Assembly: GCF_002849855.1 (NCBI RefSeq)
Contig: NZ_CP018617.1
Coordinates: 186,001 to 250,000 of the forward strand
Reading direction: 5' to 3'
Source of the DNA: Vibrio azureus
Lineage (GTDB): Bacteria; Pseudomonadota; Gammaproteobacteria; Enterobacterales; Vibrionaceae
Length of the DNA: 64,000 nt
Positions within the stretch are counted from its first letter, which is position 1. The number at the start of each line of letters is the position of its first letter. Positions 44,447 through 53,596 of this stretch are shown in pieces. Made by a program: the position numbers and the translations under genes. The notes below the pieces were generated by a model. The model made no database searches and was not told the DNA's origin. It was given only the letters and a program-made list of their open reading frames with translations.

Positions 44447-45379
44447 ATGAAAACGTTTATTAAAAAACTGCTTTTAGTTTCTGTAGCAGCCACATCAGCG
44501 AATGGTTTGGCTGCTGTTGTTGAACTGAATAAAGTCACTGATGCACAGAGTTTGGTTCCGCAACATATTAATCATACCTTTGATCGGATCACGGCTTCTT
44601 ATGCCACAGCGACTAACACTATGGTTGCTCATGGTGAAGGCGCACTCGTGGGTGGGCAAGTGACTAAAGCAGAAGTCAACCCTGGTTTGGTCCTCTTACA
44701 AAAAAAATCTATTGCAAGGTTTGAATATCAATACAAACTACCAAATGGCAAACCAGCGATCCGCACTTATCATTCTTACAGTGGTGATGCGCCGATTACC
44801 AAAAGCTTGCAAGGAGATGCTGAAGCTAAAGAGCGATTTAGGCAATGGTCAGAGGCAGAGATGCGCAATGAAAATGAAGTATTAGTTACGGGGAAAATAT
44901 CCGAGCAGGACTATGCAACCATGGAGCGTTACTTTAAAGCCTCTTCTTATGCGCAAGCCAATGATGCAGAGATAAAGGCATTACGTAGAATTGAACAAGA
45001 TATGAATGCTGGAGTGATTACTTCTGGTGGAGAGCTCAGAGTCTACGTGAACCAAATACCTTGTCAGTCATGCATGCCGTTATTTGAAGAGCAACTAAAG
45101 CAATGGGATTTGATTGAAAGCGCGACAGTCGCGTATTTACCGCAAAACCGCAGTTATTTCGGAAAAGGCCTCAGTGAAGAGGAGTTGAGTAAAAAATCGG
45201 CCTACCTTTATGTCAAAAACAATGGTGCACTATCTGCAAGCGAGGCAGAAGAAGGCTTACAAAGCGCCTTTACTTCTCATCGTGCCACTAAGACGAAATA
45301 TCAAAATTTTAAAAATGAACTCAATAATACTGCCAGTATTCGTGGCGAAGGCTCGGTAGTAACGGGATGCGGTTACTAA
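44447..45379 (+). CDS. Secreted protein with a toxin-type cytidine deaminase-like domain
   Basis: Protein of 310 residues with a signal peptide (KKLLLVSVAATSANGLA). Residues about 160-285 contain Asp173-Ala-Glu175 (NDAEIKALRRIEQDM) and, 30 residues later, Pro205-Cys206-x-Ser-Cys209 (QIPCQSCMPLFEEQL). This [H/D]xE ... PCxxC pair is the zinc and catalytic signature of the cytidine deaminase fold, and the Asp variant with PCxSC resembles bacterial polymorphic-toxin deaminases. The N-terminal half (20-155) is unassigned. It follows the first gene by 8 bp with AAGGTG before the ATG. Sec export of such a domain is unusual. Evidence is motif-level only; a redox-active CxxC protein is the main alternative. 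Confidence 0.6.
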   Translation: MKTFIKKLLLVSVAATSANGLAAVVELNKVTDAQSLVPQHINHTFDRITASYATATNTMVAHGEGALVGGQVTKAEVNPGLVLLQKKSIARFEYQYKLPNGKPAIRTYHSYSGDAPITKSLQGDAEAKERFRQWSEAEMRNENEVLVTGKISEQDYATMERYFKASSYAQANDAEIKALRRIEQDMNAGVITSGGELRVYVNQIPCQSCMPLFEEQLKQWDLIESATVAYLPQNRSYFGKGLSEEELSKKSAYLYVKNNGALSASEAEEGLQSAFTSHRATKTKYQNFKNELNNTASIRGEGSVVTGCGY

Positions 45380-45535
45380 AGGCCACTTACTTTTTGAGCA
45401 AGTATGACTGGTACATGCTACAAACTGGTTTACAAAATAAACTAATCCTGACGACAAAAAATCTGATTAGTTGATTGACCTGAATTCGGTTTAAATACCG
45501 GCAAAGATTAAGACTTGCTTAAAAAGGTATTTAAT

Positions 45536-45688
45536 ATGTATTCAGTCGGTGATGTTGTTGTTGCAACGAAAGGGGTTAACTTTGGTGAATTGGTTGTCAC
45601 AGGCCAAAGCAGTGGCGGTTCTTACACGCACGTTAAAACAAGCCAAGCAACGTTAACTTACCCTACGAAAGATCTTAAAAAAGCATAA
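45536..45688 (+). CDS. Small basic protein of unknown function
   Basis: Open frame of 50 codons (MYSVGDVVVATKG ... TYPTKDLKKA) without signal peptide or membrane segment; predicted mostly beta. AAAAGG lies 8 bases before the ATG and a strong terminator follows 18 bp after the stop, which supports a real short transcript. It lies 156 bp after the deaminase-like gene in the same direction, so it could belong to that locus, but nothing in its sequence shows this. Confidence 0.6.
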   Translation: MYSVGDVVVATKGVNFGELVVTGQSSGGSYTHVKTSQATLTYPTKDLKKA

Positions 45689-45706
45689 ATTGAGATCGCA
45701 CCTAAT

Positions 45707-45731
45707 AAAGCAGCTTTCGAGCTGCTTTTTG
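45707..45731 (+). terminator. Rho-independent terminator after the 50-residue protein
   Basis: Stem AAAGCAGCT / AGCTGCTTT with a TTCG tetraloop, followed by Ts. Confidence 0.9.
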
Positions 45732-45785
45732 TTGTTTAAGGTAACTTGGATATGAATTCAGGTTATTTAAGGGAAGCGGATACAA

Positions 45786-45813
45786 AAAAGCGCCGTATTT
45801 CTACAGCGCCTTT
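45786..45813 (-). terminator. Rho-independent terminator of the BCCT gene
   Basis: On the minus strand AAAGGCGCTGTA ... TACGGCGCTTT pair with one mismatch and run into a T-tract, 40 bp after the stop codon. Confidence 0.8.
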
Positions 45814-45853
45814 GATATTTATTAGCAAATCATAATAATGACCTGATTAGAGG

Positions 45854-47437
45854 TTAGATCAATCCTTGCTCTTTGGCCATTTTGTTCGCGATACTTGGTG
45901 CTTTCCAGATACTTGGTAACAAGATAAAAGAAACGGGCACTGCAGTGATAACGATAAAAGACTGCAGGGCAGAAATTCCCCCCGATCCCATAGAGATCAG
46001 TGCAATTGCAACCAAGCCCATCATTATGCCCCAAAAGCTCCTTACCATAGCATTTGGCTCGGTTGACCCTGTCATGACCACACTGATGGTATAAGTCATA
46101 GAGTCACCTGTTGTGACAATGAATGTCGTGGTTAAGATCAAAAATAAGACCGAAATTATCATTGGAAATGGTAATTGAGAGGTAATGGCCAATAACACCG
46201 CAGGTAAGTTGAAACCTTCAAAAGCAGTGGAGATGAGTCCAGGGTTACTGATTTCAAACGCCAAGCCACTGCCACCAACGATACTAAACCAAAAACATGT
46301 GATCAGAGGAGCGGCGATACTGATTGATAGGATCAACTGGCGAATTGTTCGACCTCGTGAAATGCGCGCAATGAAAATCGCCATCATTGGGCCGTAGCCA
46401 ATAAACCAACCCCAGAAGAAGACGGTCCACCAACTAAGCCAACCAGTATCACTACGGAACAAGGCCATCGGGAAGAAGTTGTCGATCATTTGACCCACAC
46501 CTTGAACGTACCCATCAATAATAAAGCTGGTTGGTCCAACGCATAAAATATAACCAATTAATGCCACCGATAAGACGATGTTATAACGGCTTACTAGCTG
46601 AATCCCCTTGCTAACACCACTTAATGCTGACAAGGTGTACATGAGTATTGCTGCTAGAATCACTAAACTTTGAGTGACAAAGGTATCCGGTAAACCGAAT
46701 AATTCATTGAGAGCATAACTGATTTGTAGACCTAAAAATCCGATTGGGCCAATCGTCCCTGCTGCAACGGCAATGATACTACAAGCATCAGCAAGATTGC
46801 CTATCCAACCATTGATCGCTTTGTCGCCAAAAATAGGGTAAAGCAAAGTACGGGGCTTGAGGGGTAAGCCCTTATCGTAGTGAAGGTGCATCAGCACAAC
46901 AGAAGATAAGCAGCCTAATATTGCCCAAGCAAGAAATCCCCAATGCATGAAAGATTGGGAAAGTGCATTGATAGCTGTTGCTTGTGGTAACGCTTCACCA
47001 AACAGTGGTGGTGGTGATACAAAATGTGCAATCGGTTCTGCTGCGGCCCAGAAGACACCACCGCCTGCAAGCAGTGTGCAAAGAACAATCGATAGCCATT
47101 TAAAGTTATCGATTTCCGGCTTGGCTAAGCCACCCAATCGAACGTAACCAGTACGACCTAGGGCGATAACTAAACCAATGAGAAAGTTTACGAGAAGTAA
47201 TACTTGCCAAAAAGCGCCAAAGTATTGAGTTGCTAGGCTAAAGCCTGTGTTGACCCAGTGAGTCAGAGTGTCGGTATATGTCAGTGCAAGAACAACAAAT
47301 AAGGTAAGAAAGCTGCCGCTTAACCAGAACACAGGGTTGGTAAGTTCAAGGCGTTGTAACAGGGAAGGAGGATGAATCGCAGAATAGTCTGCTTCCTTAA
47401 CACTAGCATCGGTGGTGGAATTCGTCATATTTGACAT
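45854..47437 (-). CDS. BCCT-family betaine/carnitine/choline transporter
   Basis: Inner-membrane transporter of 527 residues with about 12 hydrophobic segments, importing a quaternary-ammonium compound (betaine, choline, carnitine) or DMSP, usually for osmotic protection. The family box appears as FFWGWFIGYGPMMAIFIARI followed by SRGRTIRQLI, and an early segment has GGGVFWAAAEPIAHF. The usual Trp-Trp of the box (WWISW) reads WGWFIGY, so substrate recognition may differ. The start is ATG 47437; a GTG two codons earlier exists. No bet genes are adjacent. The 5' region contains hairpins. Confidence 0.9.
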   Translation of the reverse strand: MSNMTNSTTDASVKEADYSAIHPPSLLQRLELTNPVFWLSGSFLTLFVVLALTYTDTLTHWVNTGFSLATQYFGAFWQVLLLVNFLIGLVIALGRTGYVRLGGLAKPEIDNFKWLSIVLCTLLAGGGVFWAAAEPIAHFVSPPPLFGEALPQATAINALSQSFMHWGFLAWAILGCLSSVVLMHLHYDKGLPLKPRTLLYPIFGDKAINGWIGNLADACSIIAVAAGTIGPIGFLGLQISYALNELFGLPDTFVTQSLVILAAILMYTLSALSGVSKGIQLVSRYNIVLSVALIGYILCVGPTSFIIDGYVQGVGQMIDNFFPMALFRSDTGWLSWWTVFFWGWFIGYGPMMAIFIARISRGRTIRQLILSISIAAPLITCFWFSIVGGSGLAFEISNPGLISTAFEGFNLPAVLLAITSQLPFPMIISVLFLILTTTFIVTTGDSMTYTISVVMTGSTEPNAMVRSFWGIMMGLVAIALISMGSGGISALQSFIVITAVPVSFILLPSIWKAPSIANKMAKEQGLI

Positions 47438-47475
47438 AATCACTTCGCTTTTAGGGCCTTAGAGGCCGTGTATTT

Positions 47476-47505
47476 CCCCTCACACATGATGTACAAAAAG
47501 TGTGA
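47476..47505. promoter_or_regulatory. Inverted repeat upstream of the BCCT gene
   Basis: CCTCACAC and GTGTGAGG form a perfect 8-bp inverted repeat with a 14-base spacer about 40 bp before the transporter start. It could be an operator or a leader hairpin. Confidence 0.5.
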
Positions 47506-47648
47506 GGACGTTCAAAAAGCCGCTGATACTAGCACGTTGAGTTTATTAATATAAGCAATAAAAGTTTTAATTTTGTTCATAAATGTCAACTGGTTGGAAT
47601 TTAAGTAAAAAGATTTTATATCCGGTGTGTCCAGTTGAATATAAATAC

Positions 47649-47710
47649 CATTCAATAACAGAGGCCATTAATTGACCTCTGTGAATGTTCAAGGCACTTG
47701 TTATTGAATG
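47649..47710. promoter_or_regulatory. Nested inverted repeat between the dsbB and BCCT genes
   Basis: CATTCAATAAC (47649-47659) pairs perfectly with GTTATTGAATG (47700-47710). Directly inside the left arm AGAGG (47660-47664) pairs with CCTCT (47676-47680). The whole could fold as a cruciform or RNA hairpin. It resembles none of the ERIC-like copies and does not end in a T-run, so it is not an ordinary terminator. Confidence 0.5.
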
Positions 47711-47792
47711 CACTTGAGAAAATGCTAAATGTTCAATAGTGAATGAAACAATGGTTAGCGATGTAAACAGCAATTAGTTAAGTAACCAATAA

Positions 47793-48332
47793 TCAGTTAA
47801 GTAACCAATAGCTAACTGGGTTATCAGGGCACTGATATGGACCACACTCAACAAATACATTAATAACGTTTAATGCCACTACGGCAATTGCGAGTAGGCA
47901 AACAATACGTCCAAAGCTATTCATTTGGTATGGTTCTGAGCTTTCTTCTTTATTTGTCATCATGAGAATGACTGAAACGGCAAAAATAGTCGCAACAAAG
48001 AGAACAAACGCCCATGTGTAATAATGCATGCCAAAAATTGCACTGCCATATTCTGGTGTACCAGGGATCACGTGAAGAGAAACTTGTCTAAGTGACGTAA
48101 TTACGCCAAATAGAGCACCAATAATGACCACCCCGTAGTGTCTTGACTCTGGTCCGTAAACAACATTGAGTAAGAAACCAAACATGACCATAACGAAGCC
48201 TATACGTTGTAATAAACATAAAGGACAAGGTAGTTCATTAAGGGCAAACTGAAGGACAAAACCGATGAGTAGGACAGTCGTAATACCTAATAGACCGAGG
48301 GTATTAAACAGAGATAAAGATGCACGATTCAT
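47793..48332 (-). CDS. dsbB: Disulfide bond formation protein B (DsbB family)
   Basis: Inner-membrane protein of 179 residues with four main hydrophobic segments that reoxidises a periplasmic thiol oxidase and passes electrons to quinone. The first loop CxxC is present (LPCPLCLLQRIGF); the second pair appears as ECGPYQCPDNP near the C-terminus, later than in classical DsbB, as in DsbI-like relatives. AGAGG lies before the ATG. It follows the small DUF5993 gene by 13 bp. It is probably a second DsbB of the genome rather than the housekeeping one. Confidence 0.88.
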   Translation of the reverse strand: MNRASLSLFNTLGLLGITTVLLIGFVLQFALNELPCPLCLLQRIGFVMVMFGFLLNVVYGPESRHYGVVIIGALFGVITSLRQVSLHVIPGTPEYGSAIFGMHYYTWAFVLFVATIFAVSVILMMTNKEESSEPYQMNSFGRIVCLLAIAVVALNVINVFVECGPYQCPDNPVSYWLLN

Positions 48333-48345
48333 ATTTATTTACCTC

Positions 48346-48501
48346 TTACAATAAAATCGAAAGTTGATCGGTTGCATGGTGATTAAACCAGTACAGTCCA
48401 ATGATTACCGATGAGGCAAATAAAGCGTAACCAGCGCTTTTTTTCCCGAGAAATGCGCTGAGCATCGCAACGAGTAATAGTAAAAAAATGAGTGTCATCA
48501 T
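48346..48501 (-). CDS. DUF5993 small membrane protein
   Basis: Protein of 51 residues with two membrane segments (MMTLIFLLLLVAMLSAFLG and GYALFASSVIIGLYWF). It matches the small DUF5993 proteins found immediately upstream of dsbB-like genes, and here too it precedes dsbB by 13 bp. The start is one of two adjacent ATGs (48501, 48498) with AAGGAAGG about 10 bases upstream; the longer frame to 48552 adds a polar stretch and is less likely. It may assist the DsbB-like protein. Confidence 0.78.
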   Translation of the reverse strand: MMTLIFLLLLVAMLSAFLGKKSAGYALFASSVIIGLYWFNHHATDQLSILL

Positions 48502-48869
48502 GAGGGGGTTTCCTTCCTTACTATGAGCTTTAATTATTTTAATAATAGGCAATTCTTTAAAATCTGCGACAGCAGATGATGAAATTGTTATTTAATTTGC
48601 AAAATAATCCTCTATCAACTGCTTTAAATGAGAAAATTTGGGTTCTTTTTATAGCGTCGAATTGAGAATAAAGTAGCCTAATACCGAGCGTTTTAAGTCA
48701 AGATTTGAGTTAAGTAAGCTTGCTTTTAAGGAGAAGTTTACTGACTTAATTCCACTTATTAGAGCATGCGACACAAGCGATGGTTATAAGTTGTGTCGTC
48801 TAACCTCCAGTATCACAATTCTTGACGTTAATTAGAAATAGAATGCTACTTTGGGTGATTTTTTAGCAT
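48502..48869. other. Gene-free gap between the DUF5993 gene and ppsA terminator
   Basis: About 370 bases with no recognised gene, repeat copy or operator. It should contain the promoter of the DUF5993-dsbB operon. Confidence 0.5.
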
Positions 48870-48905
48870 AAAAAACCTCCATTAGAAATAATAGAGGTTT
48901 TTTTG
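48870..48905 (-). terminator. Rho-independent terminator of ppsA
   Basis: AACCTC / GAGGTT stem within A- and T-runs; on the minus strand it ends in a T-run about 40 bp after the ppsA stop. The symmetrical runs would also allow termination in the other direction. Confidence 0.8.
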
Positions 48906-48943
48906 TTATGAAAAGTTATTTTGAGAAAATATATTGCTTGTTT

Positions 48944-51313
48944 TTATTGACTAGCTTTGCCTAATTTGAGCCAAGTATCAATGACGGTGTCTGGGTTGAG
49001 AGAAACAGAGCTAATCCCTTGATCCATTAGCCATTCGGCTAAGTCTTCGTGATCGGATGGCCCCTGACCACAAATGCCTACGTATTTACCGGCTTTTGTC
49101 GCTGCATCGATAGCCATTTTGAGCATTGCTTTAACAGCAGGATTACGCTCATCAAATAAATGCGCGACATCTCCGGAATCTCGATCCAACCCAAGTGTTA
49201 GCTGAGTCATATCGTTGGAACCAATGGAGAACCCATCAAAATATTTTAAAAACTCTTCAGCTAATATGGCATTTGATGGCAGCTCACACATCATGATAAC
49301 TTTTAAACCTTCATCACCACGTCGGAGGCCAAATTTTGCCAATATATCGATCACCGAAGCCGCTTCACTTGGTGTGCGAACAAATGGGATCATGATTTCT
49401 ACGTTTTTGAGTCCCATTTGGTTACGTACACGCTTCAGTGCCTGTGTTTCTAATTCGAAGCATTGTTCAAAGACAGGTGAGATATAACGAGATGCACCCC
49501 TGAAGCCCAGCATTGGATTTTCTTCATGAGGTTCGTAGGTTTTTCCGCCGATTAAATTGCTGTATTCATTTGATTTAAAGTCCGACATACGTACGATGAC
49601 ACGTTTAGGCCAGAAAGCAGAGGCAATGGTTGCAATGCCTTCGGTTAATTTGCTGACGTAGAAATCGATAGGATCGTTATAACCACGAATACGCTCTTTG
49701 ATTTGAGTCTTAACTTCATCGCTTTGCTGTTCAAAATTGAGTAAGGCTTTAGGGTGAATACCGATCATTTTGTTGATGATAAACTCAAGCCGAGCGAGCC
49801 CAACGCCTTCATTTGGGATCTGAGCGAAATCAAACGCACGGTCGGGGTTACCAACATTCATCATGACTTTCGTTGGTAGAAGAGGTAAGGCATCGACTGA
49901 GGATCGTTTGATTTCAAACGGTAAGTCACCTTGATACACATACCCTGTTTCACCTTCAGCACAAGAAACCGTTACGGTTGTTTCATCGGTCAGTTTACTT
50001 GTTGCATCGCCGCAACCAACGATAGCTGGTATCCCAAGCTCTCGGGCGATGATAGCAGCATGACAAGTACGGCCACCACGGTTGGTAACGATGGCAGAGG
50101 CTTTCTTCATCACCGGTTCCCAATCAGGGTCGGTCATATCAGTGACTAACACATCGCCTTCTTGAACCAATGACATTTGATCCAAAGATTGCACTAATCG
50201 CACGGTACCTTGCCCAATACGCTGACCAATTGCTCGTCCTTCGACAAGAACATCGGCTCTGTCATTCAATTCATAACGTTCAATGACATTCTGATCGTCT
50301 TGTGAACAAACGGTCTCAGGGCGTGCTTGCACAATATATAACTTACCGTTTACACCATCTTTGGCCCATTCAATATCCATTGGACGTTGGTAATGCTTCT
50401 CGATGATCATGGCTTGTTTGGCAAGTTGCGTTATTTCTTCATCATTTAAAGAGAAGGTATTACGTTCTGTTTCTGACGTATCGACAATATCAACTTGTTT
50501 ACCGATTTCTTGGCTATTGGCATAGATCATTTTGATTTGCTTCGAGCCAAACGTTTTCTTTACGATTGAGTGATGGCCAGCTTCAAGCATAGGTTTATGC
50601 ACGTAAAACTCATCGGGATTCACCGCACCTTGAACCACCATTTCGCCCAGCCCCCAAGAAGAAGTGATAAACACAACTTGATCGAATCCAGACTCCGTGT
50701 CTAGCGTAAACATGACACCAGAGGAGGCTTTATCTGAGCGCACCATTGTTTGAATACCCGCAGAAAGAGAAATACCACGATGATCAAAACCTTGGTGAAC
50801 ACGATAGGAGATTGCTCGATCGTTAAACAACGAAGCATAAACGTGCTTGGTTGCTTCTAACACGGCTTCGATTCCTTTTACATTAAGGAAAGTCTCTTGC
50901 TGGCCTGCAAAAGAGGCATCAGGTAAATCTTCTGCTGTGGCTGAAGAGCGAACGGCAACAGAGACATCAGGATCAGAGGAAACAAGCTCAGCATAATTAT
51001 CACGAATGTCTTGCTCTAAATCAGCAGGAAAGGGCGCATCCAGTACCCATTGACGAATTTTGGCACCCGTTGAACGTAACGCTTCAACGTCATCAACGTT
51101 GAGTTCATCCAGTAGTTGATGAATGCGCTCGTCTAGATTTTCATGGTCTAAAAACGTATTAAAAGCATATGAAGTTGTCGCAAAGCCATTAGGGACAGAC
51201 ACACCAAGATTGTCTAGGTTTGATACCATCTCACCAAGAGAAGCGTTTTTTCCACCGACTTTGTCGACATCATTCATGGATAGGCCATTGAACCAAAGGG
51301 TATTCTTTTGCAT
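48944..51313 (-). CDS. ppsA: Phosphoenolpyruvate synthase PpsA
   Basis: Gluconeogenic enzyme of 789 residues converting pyruvate, ATP and water to PEP, AMP and phosphate. The N-terminal ATP-grasp domain starts [20 protein letters not shown]; the phosphohistidine swivel domain has [14 protein letters not shown] with catalytic His418; the C-terminal TIM barrel has [14 protein letters not shown] and [15 protein letters not shown]. The regulatory Thr next to the His (TCH) that PpsR phosphorylates is present. ATG 51313 follows GGAGAAAGAC. It is divergent from ppsR. Confidence 0.97.
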   Translation of the reverse strand: MQKNTLWFNGLSMNDVDKVGGKNASLGEMVSNLDNLGVSVPNGFATTSYAFNTFLDHENLDERIHQLLDELNVDDVEALRSTGAKIRQWVLDAPFPADLEQDIRDNYAELVSSDPDVSVAVRSSATAEDLPDASFAGQQETFLNVKGIEAVLEATKHVYASLFNDRAISYRVHQGFDHRGISLSAGIQTMVRSDKASSGVMFTLDTESGFDQVVFITSSWGLGEMVVQGAVNPDEFYVHKPMLEAGHHSIVKKTFGSKQIKMIYANSQEIGKQVDIVDTSETERNTFSLNDEEITQLAKQAMIIEKHYQRPMDIEWAKDGVNGKLYIVQARPETVCSQDDQNVIERYELNDRADVLVEGRAIGQRIGQGTVRLVQSLDQMSLVQEGDVLVTDMTDPDWEPVMKKASAIVTNRGGRTCHAAIIARELGIPAIVGCGDATSKLTDETTVTVSCAEGETGYVYQGDLPFEIKRSSVDALPLLPTKVMMNVGNPDRAFDFAQIPNEGVGLARLEFIINKMIGIHPKALLNFEQQSDEVKTQIKERIRGYNDPIDFYVSKLTEGIATIASAFWPKRVIVRMSDFKSNEYSNLIGGKTYEPHEENPMLGFRGASRYISPVFEQCFELETQALKRVRNQMGLKNVEIMIPFVRTPSEAASVIDILAKFGLRRGDEGLKVIMMCELPSNAILAEEFLKYFDGFSIGSNDMTQLTLGLDRDSGDVAHLFDERNPAVKAMLKMAIDAATKAGKYVGICGQGPSDHEDLAEWLMDQGISSVSLNPDTVIDTWLKLGKASQ

Positions 51314-51613
51314 GTCTTTCTCCAAAACCTTGCAGCAAATGTAGGGACTAAGAGAGCAAACGTTTACGTGATGACATAAAAAAATATTGTGTCTTCAAGG
51401 TTCAGTCACGTAGCGGTAAGCCAAAATTTTTAATGGGCATCAAAATGAATTTCGCAGGATGGATTGGCTATATTGAGTAAAGTCTGATTTTCAGGGTGTT
51501 ACTGAATTTTTTAACCAAGTTAGTATCCTTGCGCCATTCACCTTGAGGTCATTTGTATATATTAATATTATGTTGCTTATCCTAAGCAAATAGTTTTCAA
51601 AGTCGAAACACAA
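51314..51613. promoter_or_regulatory. Divergent ppsA/ppsR control region
   Basis: The 300 bases between the two start codons must hold both promoters. A worn ERIC-like right end (CACCTTGAGGTCATTTGTATA) lies at about 51540-51560 just ahead of ppsR. I could not identify a specific FruR/Cra or CRP site with confidence. Confidence 0.5.
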
Positions 51614-52447
51614 ATGCAAATTAATAGTCAAAGTCGTGATGTGTTCTATGTTTCTGATGGCACTGCGATAACATGTGAAACCCTCGGTCATGTTGTTTTA
51701 GGCCAGTTTCCATTCACGCCGAATGAAAAAGCCTTCCCGTTTGTCGAAAGTGTCGACAAAGTTATTGACGTGATCAGAGAAATTGAAATCTCATACCAAC
51801 GCCACGGCGTGAAACCCTTGGTTTTTTTCTCCATTGTCTTGCCTGATGTACGGCAAAAGTTGTGTGAAGCACCTGCTTTTTGTTATGACGTTTTAGACAG
51901 TATTGTGCAAAAGGTGCAGAGCGATATACAAATGGTGCCTGAGCCTAAGCTGCAACGCTCTCGAAGTGTGAGTAAGGATTCAGATACGTATTTTGATCGT
52001 ATTGCCGCGATTGAATACACATTGGCACATGATGATGGGATGACCCTAAAAGGATTGGAGGAAGCGGATATCATACTTCTTGGGGTTTCTCGTAGCGGCA
52101 AGACACCCACCAGTTTGTATATGGCCATGCAATTTGGCTTAAGGGTTGTTAACTATCCTTTTATTGCTCAAGATATTGGAATGATGCGCTTGTTGCCTGA
52201 GTTTGAAATCTATCGACATAAACTGTTTGGCCTCACTATCAATCCAGAACGCTTGAACGAAATTCGTGAAAATCGTTTATCTGGGAGTGACTACGCCAGT
52301 GCTGAACAGTGCAAATTGGAGTTAGATACTGTTGAAGCTTTATTCAGAAGAGAAGCCATCCCTTATATTAATACTTCTTCACTGTCGGTTGAGGAGATCA
52401 CGACACGAGTGATGGAGCAGGCCGGTATGAAACGTCGGTTATTCTAG
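51614..52447 (+). CDS. ppsR: PEP synthase regulatory protein PpsR (bifunctional kinase/pyrophosphorylase)
   Basis: DUF299 protein of 277 residues that inactivates PEP synthase by ADP-dependent phosphorylation of its regulatory Thr and reactivates it by phosphorolysis. The P-loop GVSRSGKT lies at residues 157-164. N-terminal [20 protein letters not shown] and central [11 protein letters not shown] are family-typical. Divergent position next to its target enzyme gene supports the role. Confidence 0.96.
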   Translation: MQINSQSRDVFYVSDGTAITCETLGHVVLGQFPFTPNEKAFPFVESVDKVIDVIREIEISYQRHGVKPLVFFSIVLPDVRQKLCEAPAFCYDVLDSIVQKVQSDIQMVPEPKLQRSRSVSKDSDTYFDRIAAIEYTLAHDDGMTLKGLEEADIILLGVSRSGKTPTSLYMAMQFGLRVVNYPFIAQDIGMMRLLPEFEIYRHKLFGLTINPERLNEIRENRLSGSDYASAEQCKLELDTVEALFRREAIPYINTSSLSVEEITTRVMEQAGMKRRLF

Positions 52448-52476
52448 AGCACAATATTAAGTCTCAGACTTACCCC

Positions 52477-52521
52477 TTACCCAAGCGATTATTCGGTAGT
52501 TGGGTATATCACTTGGGTATA
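52477..52521. repeat. ERIC-like repeat remnants
   Basis: TTACCCAAGCGATTATTCGG ends in TAGTTGGGTATA, with another bare right end CACTTGGGTATA directly after. It lies between convergent ppsR and dnaJ-like genes. Confidence 0.55.
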
Positions 52522-52554
52522 TAAGGGTAAAAGTATCAATCAGGCCGCCTCTAA

Positions 52555-53472
52555 TTAGACGGCTTCTTGAAATTGGTGCAGAAGGTCTTTTTGTTTGTCC
52601 GAAAGGTTCGTTGGGGTATCTATCTTAAGGGTTACGATTAAGTCACCAGTAATGCCTTTGCGGTTTTTAACGCCCTTACCAGACATTTTCATCTTACGTC
52701 CGTTTTGAGTGCCTGCGGGGACTTTTAGCTTGTAGCGATTATTGAATACTTGGACCTCGACTTCTCCTCCGAGGGCAGCGTCAATCATGCTGACATGCGT
52801 GGTACAAAGTAAATTGTTATTTTCACGCGCAAGATAAGCATGTGGACGAGTATTAATAATTAAAAGTAGGTCCCCATCTGGTCCGCCGTTAACCCCTTTT
52901 TCACCTTTGCCTGCGAAGCGAATTTTTTCGCCATCTTTAATTCCCGCAGGTATCTTGACGTTAATTTTTTTCTGTTTGCCATCAATCGGTAATTCGACAA
53001 TACGTTCAGCACCTTGTATTGCATCAATAAAATCGACAGTAAAGGTATATTCATGATCCTGGCCTTTTCTTGGGCGAGAGCTTCTACTGTGCGCACCTCC
53101 AAAAATATCCTCAAAACCACCAAATCCACCAGCACCTTGGCCAAAGCCGGAAAACCCTTGACCACCTCGTCCAAAAGCACCGCCGAAAATATCTTCAAAG
53201 CCTTCGTGACTGTACTGTGCCTGTCCTTCATGATTCCCGTAGCCGTTGCCGAAAGCGGCGTGACCAAAGCGATCATATTGCTGGCGTTTTTCCTTGTCAG
53301 TCAGAACTTCATAAGCTTCTTTAATTTCCTTAAATTTTTCGGTTGCGGTTTCATCATCCGGGTTTTTATCTGGATGATACTTCATGGCGAGTTTTTTATA
53401 GGCTTTTTTGATGTCTTTGACGGGGGTGTCTTTAGGAATACCCAAAATCTCATAATAATCTCGTTTTGACAT
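52555..53472 (-). CDS. DnaJ-class co-chaperone without zinc finger (type II, CbpA-like)
   Basis: Hsp40 of 305 residues. J domain at the N-terminus ([19 protein letters not shown] in KYHPDKNP), Gly/Phe-rich linker with FEDIFGG repeated, then two client-binding beta domains ending in a dimerisation segment. No Cys-rich zinc domain, so it is type II. The start at 53472 gives [10 protein letters not shown]. It lies 124 bp after the dnaK paralogue on the same strand and is its likely partner. This pair is not the usual dnaK-dnaJ operon with grpE, which is not in the window. Confidence 0.92.
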   Translation of the reverse strand: MSKRDYYEILGIPKDTPVKDIKKAYKKLAMKYHPDKNPDDETATEKFKEIKEAYEVLTDKEKRQQYDRFGHAAFGNGYGNHEGQAQYSHEGFEDIFGGAFGRGGQGFSGFGQGAGGFGGFEDIFGGAHSRSSRPRKGQDHEYTFTVDFIDAIQGAERIVELPIDGKQKKINVKIPAGIKDGEKIRFAGKGEKGVNGGPDGDLLLIINTRPHAYLARENNNLLCTTHVSMIDAALGGEVEVQVFNNRYKLKVPAGTQNGRKMKMSGKGVKNRKGITGDLIVTLKIDTPTNLSDKQKDLLHQFQEAV

Positions 53473-53562
53473 ATTCACCGCTCATTTTAATTGGTTTTAA
53501 TTGAAAAGAAGACGCCTGAGTTAGCCTCAAACGTCTACATACAAAAAGCAGGAGAAAGACAT

Positions 53563-53582
53563 TAGGCGACCAAGGCCGCCTA
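53563..53582 (-). promoter_or_regulatory. Hairpin in the dnaK-dnaJ intergenic transcript
   Basis: TAGGCG / CGCCTA form a 6-bp stem around an 8-base loop 15 bp after the dnaK stop. It has no T-run, so it is more likely a processing, stabilising or attenuating structure that sets different dnaK and dnaJ levels. Confidence 0.5.
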
Positions 53583-53596
53583 GTCAATCGTGGCTC

